DNA of 64,000 nucleotides from an uncultured Bryobacteraceae bacterium (GTDB lineage Bacteria > Acidobacteriota > Terriglobia > Bryobacterales > Bryobacteraceae): NCBI GenBank assembly GCA_938003835.1, contig CALKXJ010000008.1, forward strand, positions 62,001 through 126,000. The letters run 5' to 3'. Each line of letters begins with the position of its first letter. Within the stretch, counting starts at the first letter, position 1. Of the stretch, positions 19,301-27,389 are shown piece by piece. Under the pieces are notes generated by a model. That model was not told where the DNA came from and did not search any database. It saw only the letters and a program-made list of their open reading frames with translations. Position numbers and translations under genes: made by a program.

Positions 19301-19747
19301 GAGCACCATCTCCTGGTTGAGCGTGACGGTCTGGTTGGCCGTCTGGGTGTCCAGTTGAATGACCGCTGCGGCAATCTCGATACTTTCGGTGACTTCGCCG
19401 ACCTGCATGGCGAAGCTGATCTCGGCTGACTGATTGGCGCGCAGAACGATGTCACGCTGGACGAAGGTCTTAAAACCCGGCGCCTCCGCGGTCAACTCGT
19501 AGGTCGAGGGCAGCAGTTGCGAGAAGCTATAGCGGCCCTCGGGCCCGGTCTGCGTCTGGCGCGTCTCACCGGTCGTCGCGCTGGTGATCTTCACCGTGGC
19601 GCCGGGGATGGCCGCACCCGAGGGGTCAGTGACCAGTCCGGTCAAATTGGCCGTGAACGCCTGGCCGAAGCAGGCAGCAGCTCCCGCGAGCAGGAGAGCT
19701 GCAACGCCTAGGGCCGAGGAACCATACCGACGGAGCCGTAAACTCAT
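16307..19747 (-). CDS. TonB-dependent receptor, Oar-like, with carboxypeptidase regulatory-like domain
   Basis: 1146 residues from ATG 19747, supported by a G-rich ribosome site (AGGGGGG) and by a clear signal peptide right after it (ALGVAALLLAGAAACFGQA). A carboxypeptidase regulatory-like domain (LTGLVTDPSGAAIPGATVKI) leads into a plug (GKSGGGVVSVVTKSGSNEFHG) and a large beta-barrel that ends in GLKISF with a terminal phenylalanine. It is an outer-membrane importer of unknown ligand, a distant paralogue of the receptor at 3975-7205. Adjacency to the GH28-like and toroid proteins suggests pectin-type oligosaccharides. The frame is open for 41 further codons upstream but lacks signal features there. 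Confidence 0.9.
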   Translation of the reverse strand: MSLRLRRYGSSALGVAALLLAGAAACFGQAFTANLTGLVTDPSGAAIPGATVKITSATTGETRQTQTGPEGRYSFSQLLPSTYELTAEAPGFKTFVQRDIVLRANQSAEISFAMQVGEVTESIEIAAAVIQLDTQTANQTVTLNQEMVLNLPINMRNPFVLVHATAGVTAAHTGISQATSDQNHNRFGMNGGRTESALMLLDGISASSGSGWNGLIYAPSVDAVQEVQLVRNSYDAQFGKSGGGVVSVVTKSGSNEFHGTVFEFLRNSALDANSWANNRAGRRKTVFQRNQFGGNFSGPIWRDKRLFFFGNYEGLRLGRPSTSTTSVPTLLQRQGDFSETRNADGSLALIFDPFSTRLGPDGRSSIRDPFPGNRIPAARFDPVGKNYVALYPEPNTAGHPITQANNYFGSGKGTSVVDRGDFRFDWVQSEKHTLYARYSRAFRLDDDPPAGVWLSLGGTGSIHRNRRYHITVGDTVVPNPTWVINVLAGHGIWTEGQTSPWEGKAGLVGFPASLISQFDTPTLPQIYPADYSNISHSRFLNLRSRIDNLQVNATKEMGTHSLKFGFAMESARQTGGGIFSADLNFNRGMTSGPVAAVNSTVSGNSIASLLLGTGSGGNLPKRPLLATNKMYYALYFQDSWRVNRRLTLNYGLRWEVQKPTTERFNRGSNFYYDVVNPLGARVGMNLRGGLVYLTPENRYQWDPDWVDLAPRIGLSYKITDRWVMRAGYGVFYPPVLGGIYSMGYSSDTPWVSSRGGDGITPFNLLRNPFPEGPVPAVGSSRGLETNLGLSAGDFVRDIPSGYIQNYSVDFQFEVGRNTVLEVGYAGNVGRKMSYGFGLNDNQLPTRLLQLGNELDRRVPNPFFGQITTGALAAREIPQFRLLKPFPQFDAVTRGGTTAGASSHYNALVAKFTRQFSRGLLLLVTYQWSKAIDNSSERQTWTYDGDGWRDYTNGRIERSISQHDIPQSFIVASVYELPVGRGRQFGSGMHPALDAVVGGWQVSTVMRFQSGFPIRVTMPSTISQYGFGVQMPHITDLKAVRLDTPTPERWFNTAVFFAPAPYTYGSLPRRWTQMRADGVAHADFAIMKNFRFAERVNAQLRGEFFNLTNTPQFARPNATFGSAAFGTVTGTTNVGPREVQLGLKISF

Positions 19748-19784
19748 ACTTGAACCCCCCTTTCTTAAGGGTCGCGTTGGGGCG

Positions 19785-19790
19785 ATTATA
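19785..19790 (-). promoter_or_regulatory. -10 element of the second TonB receptor
   Basis: A perfect TATAAT on the minus strand, 37 bases before ATG 19747 and upstream of its G-rich ribosome site. No convincing -35 hexamer is visible at 16-18 bases. Confidence 0.45.
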
Positions 19791-19868
19791 CTACAGGCAA
19801 CGATCCGGGGAAGGGGAGATCTTCCAGGCTGTGCTAGCATGGAGTCTTCGCTCAGCGACTGACGATTC

Positions 19869-20423
19869 ATGAAGCGAGCTCATCGCGGCAAGGTGCCGCG
19901 GGTTGCCCCGTCTGCTTACATCGATCCCAGCGCGCAACTCATCGGCGACGTCGAGATCGGCGAACGCTCGAGCGTCTGGTGCAACGCGACGCTGCGCGGT
20001 GACGTGCACCAGATCCGTGTCGGCGAGGAGACCAACATTCAGGACAACTGTGTCCTGCATGGGGAGCGCGGCCTCTGGCCGGTGCTGGTGGGTAACCGCG
20101 TCACCGTGGGCCATGCGGCCGTCCTGCACGGCTGCGTGATCGAGGACGATTGCCTGATCGGCATCGGTGCGCGGATCCTCAATGGGGCGCGGATCGGCCG
20201 GGGCTCGGTCGTCGCCGCCGGAGCGCTGGTTCCGGAAGGCATGGAGGTTCCTCCGGAGAGTGTCGTCATGGGAGTGCCGGCCGAGGTCCGGCGCCGGGTC
20301 CGTCCAGAGGAGCGCGAGCGGTTCCTCGCGAGCAACCGCAACTATGTCGCCTACCGCCAGCAGTACCTCGACGAGCAGTCGGGAGTCCTTGAGATTGATC
20401 CGAGCGGTCAAGGGAACACGTGA
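19869..20423 (+). CDS. Gamma-class carbonic anhydrase-like hexapeptide-repeat protein
   Basis: 184 residues of left-handed beta-helix with hexapeptide repeats (IGDVEIGERSSVWCNATLRGD). The three zinc histidines of the gamma class are present: H64 in CVLHG, H82 and H87 in VGHAAVLHGC. Family members hydrate CO2 or bind metal without clear activity (YrdA/PaaY type). The protein is probably trimeric and cytoplasmic. Its last 29 bases overlap the proposed start of hisS, so the two are likely co-expressed. Confidence 0.87.
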   Translation: MKRAHRGKVPRVAPSAYIDPSAQLIGDVEIGERSSVWCNATLRGDVHQIRVGEETNIQDNCVLHGERGLWPVLVGNRVTVGHAAVLHGCVIEDDCLIGIGARILNGARIGRGSVVAAGALVPEGMEVPPESVVMGVPAEVRRRVRPEERERFLASNRNYVAYRQQYLDEQSGVLEIDPSGQGNT

Positions 20424-21645
20424 TCTGCTGCCGCCGGCCACGGCGCTCTGGAACTGGGTCGAGGCGGCGGCGCGCGAGCTCTTCCGCACCTATAATTACC
20501 AGGAGATCCGCACACCGATTCTCGAAGAGACCCAACTGTTCGCCCGCAGCGTGGGCGAGGAGACCGACATCGTCATGAAGGAGATGTATACCTTCACCGA
20601 TCGGGACGGCTCTTCGCTCACCTTGCGTCCAGAGTGCACCGCCTCGGTGATCCGCGCCTACATTGAGCACCGGATGGACCAGTGGCCGGGCTTGAAGAAG
20701 CTCTACTATATCGGTCCGATGTTCCGCCGCGAACGCCCGCAGAAAGGGCGCTACCGCCAGTTTTCGCAGATCGGCGCCGAATGTATCGGCTCGGAATCTG
20801 CCCAAGTCGACGTCGAAGTCATCGAGATGGTGGTCGAGCTGCTATCCCGCGTAGGGCTCGACCGGTTCGAGCTGCTTTTGAATTCGGTGGGCTGTCCGGC
20901 CTGTCGGCCGGCCTATCTGGCGCGGTTGCGGGACCGATTGAGCGAGGTGGCGGGTGGGCTTTGCGCCGACTGCCGCCGCCGGGCCGTGACCAACCCCTTG
21001 CGGGTGCTCGACTGCAAGGTTCCGGAGGATCAGCCCATTATCGACGCTCTGCCGTCGATCCTTGACCATCTGTGCGCCGCCTGCCAGGCGCATTTCGATA
21101 CGGTGCGGCGCGGGCTGGCGGCGCGGGGAATCGAATATCGCCTGGTGCCGCGGCTGGTGCGAGGTCTCGACTACTACACCCGCACGACGTTCGAAATCGT
21201 CCACGGCGCCCTCGGCGCCCAAAACTCCGTGCTCGGCGGCGGTCGCTACGACGGCCTGGCCCAGGATCTCGGCTCCAAGATCTCGGCGCCCGGAATCGGC
21301 TTTTCGATCGGCGAGGACCGTCTGGTGATGATCTTGGAAGAGTTGCGGCCCGAGCGGGCGCGGCACGTCCTGGATCTGTTCGTGGCGGCGATGGGACAGG
21401 CGGCGGAGCTCGAGGCGGCCCGGATCGCGCGCGAGCTGCGGCGCCGCGGCTACGCTGTCGAGGTGGCCTCCGAAGGTCGTCTCAAACGCCTGATGGATCT
21501 GGCCAACCGCCTCGGGGCGCGCCATGCGCTCATCCTTGGCGAGGAGGAGATCGCTTCGGGCCAGTACTCGCTCAAGGATATGGCCTCGGGCGAGCAGCAA
21601 CGGCTGACGCGCCAGGAGCTCCTCCAGCGATTTGCCGGCAGTTGA
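20395..21645 (+). CDS. hisS: Histidyl-tRNA synthetase
   Basis: 416 residues with TTG 20395 as start, giving the typical N-terminus IRAVKGTRDLLPP preceded by a GGGAG ribosome site; TTG 20389 is an alternative. Class II motifs are clear: motif 2 (MFRRERPQKGRYRQFSQIGAE), the histidine-binding RGLDYYTRTTFE loop, LGGGRYDGL and GIGFSIGEDRL (motif 3), then a C-terminal anticodon-binding domain. It charges tRNA-His in the cytoplasm. Length fits the family. The start lies inside the carbonic anhydrase gene, and aspS follows after 9 bases, so hisS-aspS form an operon. Confidence 0.93.
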   Translation: MIRAVKGTRDLLPPATALWNWVEAAARELFRTYNYQEIRTPILEETQLFARSVGEETDIVMKEMYTFTDRDGSSLTLRPECTASVIRAYIEHRMDQWPGLKKLYYIGPMFRRERPQKGRYRQFSQIGAECIGSESAQVDVEVIEMVVELLSRVGLDRFELLLNSVGCPACRPAYLARLRDRLSEVAGGLCADCRRRAVTNPLRVLDCKVPEDQPIIDALPSILDHLCAACQAHFDTVRRGLAARGIEYRLVPRLVRGLDYYTRTTFEIVHGALGAQNSVLGGGRYDGLAQDLGSKISAPGIGFSIGEDRLVMILEELRPERARHVLDLFVAAMGQAAELEAARIARELRRRGYAVEVASEGRLKRLMDLANRLGARHALILGEEEIASGQYSLKDMASGEQQRLTRQELLQRFAGS

Positions 21646-21654
21646 GTCTTTTTT

Positions 21655-23436
21655 ATGGAAGCACGAGTACCTCTGGATTTTCTCGGCGAACTCCGCCGTA
21701 CTCACACCTGTGGAGAGCTACGCGCCGCCGATGCCGGCGCGCGCGTCCTGCTCATGGGCTGGGTGCACAAGCGCCGCGACCTAGGCGGCGTCATCTTCAT
21801 CGACCTGCGGGACCGCGAAGGCATCACGCAGGTGGTCTTCCGGGCCGATGTCGAACCCGCCGTCCATGAGAAGGCGGAGCTGTTGCGGCCCGAGTACGTG
21901 GTGGCTGTCGAGGGCCTGCTCGAGCGGCGGTCGCCCGACACCGTCAATCCCAACATCGCCACCGGCGAGGTCGAGGTGAAGGCCGAACGGCTGTGGATCC
22001 TCAACGACGCCCGCACGCCGCCGTTTCCCATGGAGGACCGCGTCGACGTCAGCGAGGAGGTTCGCCTGAAGTACCGCTTCGTCGACCTGCGCCGCCCGCG
22101 GATGCAGCGCAACATGATTTTACGGTCGCGCATCGCGCTGGCCATCCGCGAGCAGCTCTACCAGATGGGTTTTCTCGAGATCGAGACCCCCTTCATGACC
22201 CGGTCGACCCCTGAGGGCGCGCGCGACTTCCTGGTGCCCTGCCGGCTCCAGCCGGGCACCTTTTACGCGCTGCCGCAATCGCCGCAGCTTTTCAAGCAGC
22301 TCCTCATGGTGAGCGGCTACGACAAGTATTTCCAGATCGTGCGCTGCTTCCGCGACGAAGACCTCAGAGCCGACCGCCAGCCGGAGTTCACCCAGCTCGA
22401 TCTGGAGATGTCCTTCCCCCAGCAGGAGCGGATTTTCGAAGTCATCGAGCCGGTGGTGCAACGCGCCTGCGAGGTGGCGGGCATGCGCGTGGAAATCCCG
22501 TTTCCGCGGATGACCTACGCCCAGGCGATGCGCAGCTACGGCTCCGACAAGCCGGATCTCCGCCTGCCGCCTTTCCAGATCGTGAACGATCTGTTCGAGG
22601 GCACCTCGCTTGCCGCCGACGGCCTGCCGCTCGTCGCCATCCGAACGCCGAACACCGGACCGCTAAGCCGGAAAGAGCGCGGCGAGGTGGCCGATTTCGG
22701 CCGCAGTCTCGGCCTGAAGGTCTACGACGACATCAAGAGCCTCGCCAAGTCCCACCCGGCGGCGGTCGAGGAGGTGCGCCGGCGGACCGGGGCGGGCGAG
22801 GAGGATCTGCTGATGCTCGCCACCTGGGACGGTGCGGCGCCCGTGCGGCGGCCCGAGGACACGGTCCTGCTGGCCTGCGGGCAGCTCCGAATGCACGCCG
22901 GCATCAAGTACAACGAGCGGCACAAGCTGCTCGAGCCTACCGTGATGAAGCTGCTCTGGGTCACAGACTTCCCCATGTTCGAGTGGAGCGACGAAGAGCA
23001 GCGCTGGGTGGCCGCTCACCATCCGTTCACCTCGGTCCACGACGAAGACATCGACAAGCTGATGACCGACCCCGCCTCCTGCCGCGCCAAGTCCTACGAC
23101 CTGGTGCTCAACGGCGTAGAGCTCGGCTCCGGCTCGATCCGTATCCACCGCCGCGACGTGCAGTCGAAGGTCTTCGAGGCGCTGGGCTTCAGCCAGGAAG
23201 AGGCGCTACGACGCTTCGGCTTTCTTCTGACCGCTTTGGAGTATGGCGCCCCGCCGCATGGCGGCATCGCTCTGGGGCTCGACCGGCTGGTGATGATCCT
23301 GGCGGGAGAAAGCTCGATCCGCGAGGTGATCCCGTTCCCGAAGACCTCCAAGGGAACCGACCTGATGTGCGATGCTCCGTCGCCCGTGCCCGAGCGCCAG
23401 TTGCGCGAGCTGGGCCTGCAATTGCGGCGCGACTAG
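21655..23436 (+). CDS. aspS: Aspartyl-tRNA synthetase
   Basis: 593 residues, the usual length of bacterial AspRS. An OB-fold anticodon-binding domain (LLMGWVHKRRDLGGVIFIDLRDREGITQ is its core, about 30-60) is followed by class II motif 1 (SRIALAIREQLYQMGFLEIETP), motif 2 (FRDEDLRADRQPEFTQLD), the bacterial GAD insertion, and motif 3 (GIALGLDRLVMIL). It charges tRNA-Asp, possibly also tRNA-Asn if the genome lacks asnS, which cannot be judged here. It directly follows hisS by 9 bases and ends 7 bases before a convergent HDOD gene. Confidence 0.94.
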   Translation: MEARVPLDFLGELRRTHTCGELRAADAGARVLLMGWVHKRRDLGGVIFIDLRDREGITQVVFRADVEPAVHEKAELLRPEYVVAVEGLLERRSPDTVNPNIATGEVEVKAERLWILNDARTPPFPMEDRVDVSEEVRLKYRFVDLRRPRMQRNMILRSRIALAIREQLYQMGFLEIETPFMTRSTPEGARDFLVPCRLQPGTFYALPQSPQLFKQLLMVSGYDKYFQIVRCFRDEDLRADRQPEFTQLDLEMSFPQQERIFEVIEPVVQRACEVAGMRVEIPFPRMTYAQAMRSYGSDKPDLRLPPFQIVNDLFEGTSLAADGLPLVAIRTPNTGPLSRKERGEVADFGRSLGLKVYDDIKSLAKSHPAAVEEVRRRTGAGEEDLLMLATWDGAAPVRRPEDTVLLACGQLRMHAGIKYNERHKLLEPTVMKLLWVTDFPMFEWSDEEQRWVAAHHPFTSVHDEDIDKLMTDPASCRAKSYDLVLNGVELGSGSIRIHRRDVQSKVFEALGFSQEEALRRFGFLLTALEYGAPPHGGIALGLDRLVMILAGESSIREVIPFPKTSKGTDLMCDAPSPVPERQLRELGLQLRRD

Positions 23437-23443
23437 GCCGGCT

Positions 23444-24277
23444 TTAGATCTGGCTGTAGGCGTTGATGCGCTCCTCCAGCGTCTTGCGGAGCGGCTCCGG
23501 CTCGAGGCGCTGGGCCCACTCCAGACCCTCGGGCAAGGCCGCGCGCCAGTCCTCGAAGTTGGGCGAGGGATTCGACTTCTCGGTGGCGAAGCCCAGCGCG
23601 GCGGCTAGCGAGCAGGCCAGCCGGATCAGGCTCGCCAGAGTGCGCTCGCCGCGGAAGCTGTCGTGGTGCTGCGCGGAGGCCTCCGCCAGTTCGCGGGGGA
23701 GCTCCCATTTCTCCAGCAGGAGCTTGCCCACCTGGCAATGGTCGATTCCGAACTGCTCCTGCTCCCGCTCGAGTACCGAGGCCGGCGCGCGGCGCGCGGC
23801 CACCGCCCGGTACTGGTCGGCCCCAACCGCCATCATGAGCGCAAGGCGTCCGATGTCGTGTAGCAGCCCGGCGGTGTAGGCCTCGCCCCGGCTCTTCCGG
23901 CAGGCGGCCGCCAGCCCATCGGCCAGAAGCGCACCGGCTAGGCTGTGCCGCCACCAGTCTTGGAAGACCCGGCTCCGGCCGGGCGCCTTGAGATAGGCCC
24001 GCAGCGCCGCGGTGAAGAGCAAGGGCCGCAGGTAGTTGCGACCCACCAGGACAATGGCGTGCTGCAAGGCCTTGACCCGGCGCGGCAGGCCGAAGAGCGC
24101 CGAGTTGGCGGCGTGAAGAATCTCTGAGGCAAGCACGGGGTCGGCGGAGGCCAACTGAACCAGTTCCTGGGTCTCGACCTCCTCGCGGGTGAGCGCGTCG
24201 AGCATCCGCAGGGCAACCGGCGGAAAAGGGGGAAGCTGATCGAGCGCGGCGAGAGTTTCCGAGGCAGCCGTCGGCAT
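23444..24277 (-). CDS. HDOD domain signalling protein
   Basis: 277 residues consisting of one HDOD domain: LDQLPPFPPVALRMLDAL at the N-terminus, LVQLASADPVLASEILHAANSALFG, and a helical HD-like region with YTAGLLHDIGRLALM. HDOD proteins are regulatory cousins of HD phosphohydrolases in bacterial signal transduction; catalysis is often lost. No fused receiver or GGDEF domain is present. The gene is alone, convergent with aspS, and 93 bases downstream of the RraA-like gene. Confidence 0.85.
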   Translation of the reverse strand: MPTAASETLAALDQLPPFPPVALRMLDALTREEVETQELVQLASADPVLASEILHAANSALFGLPRRVKALQHAIVLVGRNYLRPLLFTAALRAYLKAPGRSRVFQDWWRHSLAGALLADGLAAACRKSRGEAYTAGLLHDIGRLALMMAVGADQYRAVAARRAPASVLEREQEQFGIDHCQVGKLLLEKWELPRELAEASAQHHDSFRGERTLASLIRLACSLAAALGFATEKSNPSPNFEDWRAALPEGLEWAQRLEPEPLRKTLEERINAYSQI

Positions 24278-24301
24278 ATCTTTCTCATCGGCTGTTTCGG
24301 C

Positions 24302-24324
24302 GGATTCCGCAGTCCGCGGAACCC
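24302..24324. repeat. Inverted repeat (hairpin) between the RraA-like and HDOD genes
   Basis: TTCCGC (24305-24310) and GCGGAA (24316-24321) flank a 5-base loop; GG and CC extend the stem across one mismatch. There is no clear T-run, so it is at best a weak terminator of the minus-strand RraA transcript. Confidence 0.3.
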
Positions 24325-24370
24325 TTCAGTTGCCGCCCCCGGAAACGCTCAACCGGCCCGGGCGAGACGG

Positions 24371-25177
24371 CTACTTCACCGTCTCATCGAGCGGCATGCC
24401 GAGCTTCTCGTAAAGTCGGCGCCGGCCCGCTTTGTCGCCTTCCAGGATGGTCCGGGCGTGACGAGCCACCTCCTCGGCATGCTCGCGGGGCACCACGATG
24501 ACCCCGTCGCCGTCGGCCACCACGACATCGCCCGGACGGACCATGACGCCGCCGCAGGTAATCGGGCGGTTGACCGATTCCACCTCGTTGCGCCCCGGGC
24601 GGATGCCCCGGCCCAAGCGCCGGGCGTAGAGGGGCACCTTTTGCTTGATGATCTCGTCGGTATCGCGCACGCCCCCGCTCGTGACCACCCCGACGGCGCC
24701 CCGCAGCTTCCAGCCCAGGATGTTGTTGGAGCCGATGGTGCCGGTGTCGCCGTCGTCGGTGCCGTCGATCACCACCACTGACCCCTTCCTGAGGAACTGG
24801 ACGAAGGGCTCCGGCGACAGCTCCTTGTACCAGGCGGCTTCCCATTTGCGGAACTCGTCCGCGCTCATCTTCGAGGCGCGCCGGTTGGTGGGCAGGTAGC
24901 GCACGGTTACCGCGATGCCCACAAAGCGATGGCTGAAATCATTGGTATCCCGCCAGAGCGCGTGGATGGAGGGATCCATCAGTCCGACATCCTGAAGGCC
25001 CGCCATGTCCATGCCGTCGGAGACGTCGGCCACGCGAAGCCCTTCGAAGAGCTTGAGGATCCGCGCGTCCTCTTCGGCAGTGTAGGTCTTGAACCGGATG
25101 AAGTCCGACTGGGCGCTCGCCGCCGCCAGGCCGAGCGCCAGCATCACCGAGACAATTCGGGCTGCCATGAGCGTCAT
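24371..25177 (-). CDS. Exported RraA-like protein (demethylmenaquinone methyltransferase-like fold)
   Basis: 268 residues from ATG 25177. A signal peptide (VSVMLALGLAAASAQS) precedes an RraA-like domain with the conserved GTIGSNNILGWKLRGAVGVVTSGGVRD block and the terminal PGDVVVADGDGVIVVP segment. Relatives include RNase E regulators and metal-dependent 4-hydroxy-4-methyl-2-oxoglutarate or oxaloacetate lyases; the G-x-x-R-D type signature favours a lyase. The start overlaps the stop of the aminotransferase gene as ATGA, which indicates translational coupling. Export of this fold is unusual. Confidence 0.8.
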   Translation of the reverse strand: MTLMAARIVSVMLALGLAAASAQSDFIRFKTYTAEEDARILKLFEGLRVADVSDGMDMAGLQDVGLMDPSIHALWRDTNDFSHRFVGIAVTVRYLPTNRRASKMSADEFRKWEAAWYKELSPEPFVQFLRKGSVVVIDGTDDGDTGTIGSNNILGWKLRGAVGVVTSGGVRDTDEIIKQKVPLYARRLGRGIRPGRNEVESVNRPITCGGVMVRPGDVVVADGDGVIVVPREHAEEVARHARTILEGDKAGRRRLYEKLGMPLDETVK

Positions 25178-26529
25178 GATACGACGAGGCGGCCCAGGCA
25201 ATCCTCCAGGGTGTCGAGGGCGAAATCGGCCTGCTCGCGCGTGAGCACGAGCGGGGGCGATAGCCGCATGACGCTCGTTCCGGCGCCGAGCACCAGGAGG
25301 CCGCGCTCGAAGGCCATCCGCACCAGCCGGTCGCGCAACTCCGGCGCCCGCTCGCGCCTGGCCTGGTCGCGCACGATCTCGACGCCGATCATCAGGCCGA
25401 GGCCGCGCACCTCGCCGACCACGGGGAACCGGCGGGGCCAGTCTCGCATCCGGTCCAGCATGTGCGCGCCGACGCGGGCGGCGTTGTCGATCAGCTCTTT
25501 TTCGAGCAATTCGATCGTCACCAGCGCCGCCTGGACGGCCACGGGATTGCCGCCGAAGGTCGAGGCGTGAGCGCCGCGCTCCCACTGCATCAGATCGGCG
25601 CGGGCCACGGTGGCCGAAAGCGGCAGCCCGCTGGCGATTCCCTTGGCGACGGCGACGATGTCCGGCTCGAGCCCAAAGTGCTCCGAGGCCCACATCCTTC
25701 CGGTGCGGCCCATGCCCGACTGGACCTCGTCGGCGACGATCAGCACGCCCAGTCGCCGGGCGACCGCCTGAAGCTCGTCGAAAAACTTCTTCGGCGGCAC
25801 GACATAGCCGCCCTCGCCCTGGACCGGCTCGAGCACGATCGCGGCCAGCTCCTCGGCGGGGACGATCGTCTTGACGAGCTCATCTTCGATCACCTTGACG
25901 CACTCGACGGAGCAGCTCTCCGGCTGCTTGCCATAGGCGCAGCGGTAGCAATAGGCGTAGGGGATGTGGGTGACGCCGGGCACCAGCGGGCCGAACCGCC
26001 TCCGCTGCACGGCCCGGCTCGCCGTCAGCGACAGGGATCCGAGCGTGCGCCCGTGGAACCCCCCGAGGAAGGCGATGAACTTGTCGCGACCCGTGTGGTA
26101 ACGGGCCATCTTGATGGCCGCCTCGATCGCCTCCGTGCCCGAGTTGCCGAAGTAGACACGGCGCGGCCCGCCGCCCGGAACCAGCGCGGCGAGCTTCTCG
26201 CCCAGGGTGACCATGTTCTCGTAATAGAAGTCCGTCCCGGACATGTGGATGAGCCGCGCCGCCTGCTCCTGGATGGCGCGCACCACCTGCGGATGGCAGT
26301 GGCCTGTGGCGACCACCGCAATGCCGGCGTTGAGGTCCAGAAAACGATTGCCGTCGACGTCTTCGACGATGGCGCCCTCGCCGCGGGCCGCCACCAGCGG
26401 GTAGCTGCGCGTGTAGGAAGGTGACAGCACGGCAGTATCCCGCTCGATGATTCGTGCCGCCTCCGGTCCGGGCAACGCGGTGCGGATCTGGGGGAAATCC
26501 GCGCGAACGTCAGCCGTCGGCTGTTTCAT
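25174..26529 (-). CDS. Class III pyridoxal-phosphate aminotransferase (GABA/acetylornithine type)
   Basis: 451 residues. Fold type I class III features: FGNSGTEAIEAAIKMAR, FHGRTLGSLSLTAS, the cofactor aspartate D267 in VADEVQSGMGRTG and Schiff-base lysine K296 in AVAKGIASGLP. A cysteine-rich insertion (YCYRCAYGKQPESCSVEC, about 194-210) is shared with the archaeal-type branch that includes broad-specificity amino-acid racemases, so 4-aminobutyrate aminotransferase, another omega-transaminase or a racemase are all possible. It is preceded by a good ribosome site and followed in an ATGA overlap by the exported RraA-like protein. Confidence 0.87.
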   Translation of the reverse strand: MKQPTADVRADFPQIRTALPGPEAARIIERDTAVLSPSYTRSYPLVAARGEGAIVEDVDGNRFLDLNAGIAVVATGHCHPQVVRAIQEQAARLIHMSGTDFYYENMVTLGEKLAALVPGGGPRRVYFGNSGTEAIEAAIKMARYHTGRDKFIAFLGGFHGRTLGSLSLTASRAVQRRRFGPLVPGVTHIPYAYCYRCAYGKQPESCSVECVKVIEDELVKTIVPAEELAAIVLEPVQGEGGYVVPPKKFFDELQAVARRLGVLIVADEVQSGMGRTGRMWASEHFGLEPDIVAVAKGIASGLPLSATVARADLMQWERGAHASTFGGNPVAVQAALVTIELLEKELIDNAARVGAHMLDRMRDWPRRFPVVGEVRGLGLMIGVEIVRDQARRERAPELRDRLVRMAFERGLLVLGAGTSVMRLSPPLVLTREQADFALDTLEDCLGRLVVS

Positions 26530-26660
26530 GAGAAAGCCCTCCTTCTCTCAACAACTCTTTCCGTCAGAAAAAACGCGGAGGGATGCGGCGCTCAGTCGGC
26601 GCCAAACAGAAAGGGACGTGCGCTCGCCGGCCGTCTCATCATCTAAACCCGATTATAGCT

Positions 26661-27293
26661 TTACCGCGGCCGGAATACGAGAAAGTACTGATAGGGCAGT
26701 AGCTCGTAGGCGGCTTCGCGGGCAAAACCGGCCGCCTCCAGCTCGGCGATGACTTCTTCCTCGGCGAGCTTCATGCTCGGGGGCGGACCCACCGGCAGCT
26801 CATGCTTGTGAAAATCGATCACCACGATGCGGCCGCCGGGCTTGAGCGCCCGGCGGAGCTTCCCGTAATAGGCCGGTCGGTTGTCGATGTGGTGAAGGAC
26901 GTTGCAGAAGAAGATCGTGTCCACCGAGGCCGGCGCCAGCTTCGGATCGTCCGGCTCGGCCACGATCGTCTCGACATTCCCGAAGCCCCTCGCCCGGATC
27001 TGCTCGAGCGATTCCTTGTCGAGGTCGACGGCGTAAACCTTGGCTGCGTGGCGCGCGAACCGTCGGGTGAAATAGCCGGCGCCGGCCCCGATATCGGCGA
27101 TGACCTCGTCGGGGCGGATCTTGAGCAGGCCGATGACCTCCTCGGGCTTCTGCCACTGCTCGCGCCCCGGGCTTTCCCAGGCGCGGCCGCGTCCCCGCCC
27201 GCCGCCGGGCGGGTGATGTTGCGGCTGAGCGGCCAGCTCGGCCCCGGCGATCAGCGACAACAGAAGGGCAACGAACCGGACCATCCACCTCAT
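26661..27293 (-). CDS. Exported class I SAM-dependent methyltransferase
   Basis: 210 residues. An N-terminal signal peptide (MVRFVALLLSLIAGAELAAQ) and a proline/glycine-rich linker (HHPPGGGRGRGR) precede a Rossmann methyltransferase domain with motif I ADIGAGAGYFTRRFA (about residues 66-80), the acidic VYAVDLDKE strand and the post-motif FFCNVLHHIDNRP. The substrate is unknown. A signal peptide is odd, because S-adenosylmethionine is cytosolic; the protein may stay membrane-anchored or act as a lipid or quinone methyltransferase. A TACAAT element lies 12 bases before the start. Confidence 0.8.
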   Translation of the reverse strand: MRWMVRFVALLLSLIAGAELAAQPQHHPPGGGRGRGRAWESPGREQWQKPEEVIGLLKIRPDEVIADIGAGAGYFTRRFARHAAKVYAVDLDKESLEQIRARGFGNVETIVAEPDDPKLAPASVDTIFFCNVLHHIDNRPAYYGKLRRALKPGGRIVVIDFHKHELPVGPPPSMKLAEEEVIAELEAAGFAREAAYELLPYQYFLVFRPR

Positions 27294-27389
27294 GAGTATG
27301 CGTTCATTGTATCCGGCGGCCGGCGGGCGCCGCTCTGCTACATTGGTGCCTGACTCACCCAGTCACCAGACACCCCAGAGGGATGACGG

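Noticed and set aside
26652-26657. ATTATA (TATAAT on the minus strand) as a promoter.
   Set aside because: It is just before the 3' end of the methyltransferase coding region on the minus strand, with no start codon to serve downstream; likely chance in an AT-richer gap.
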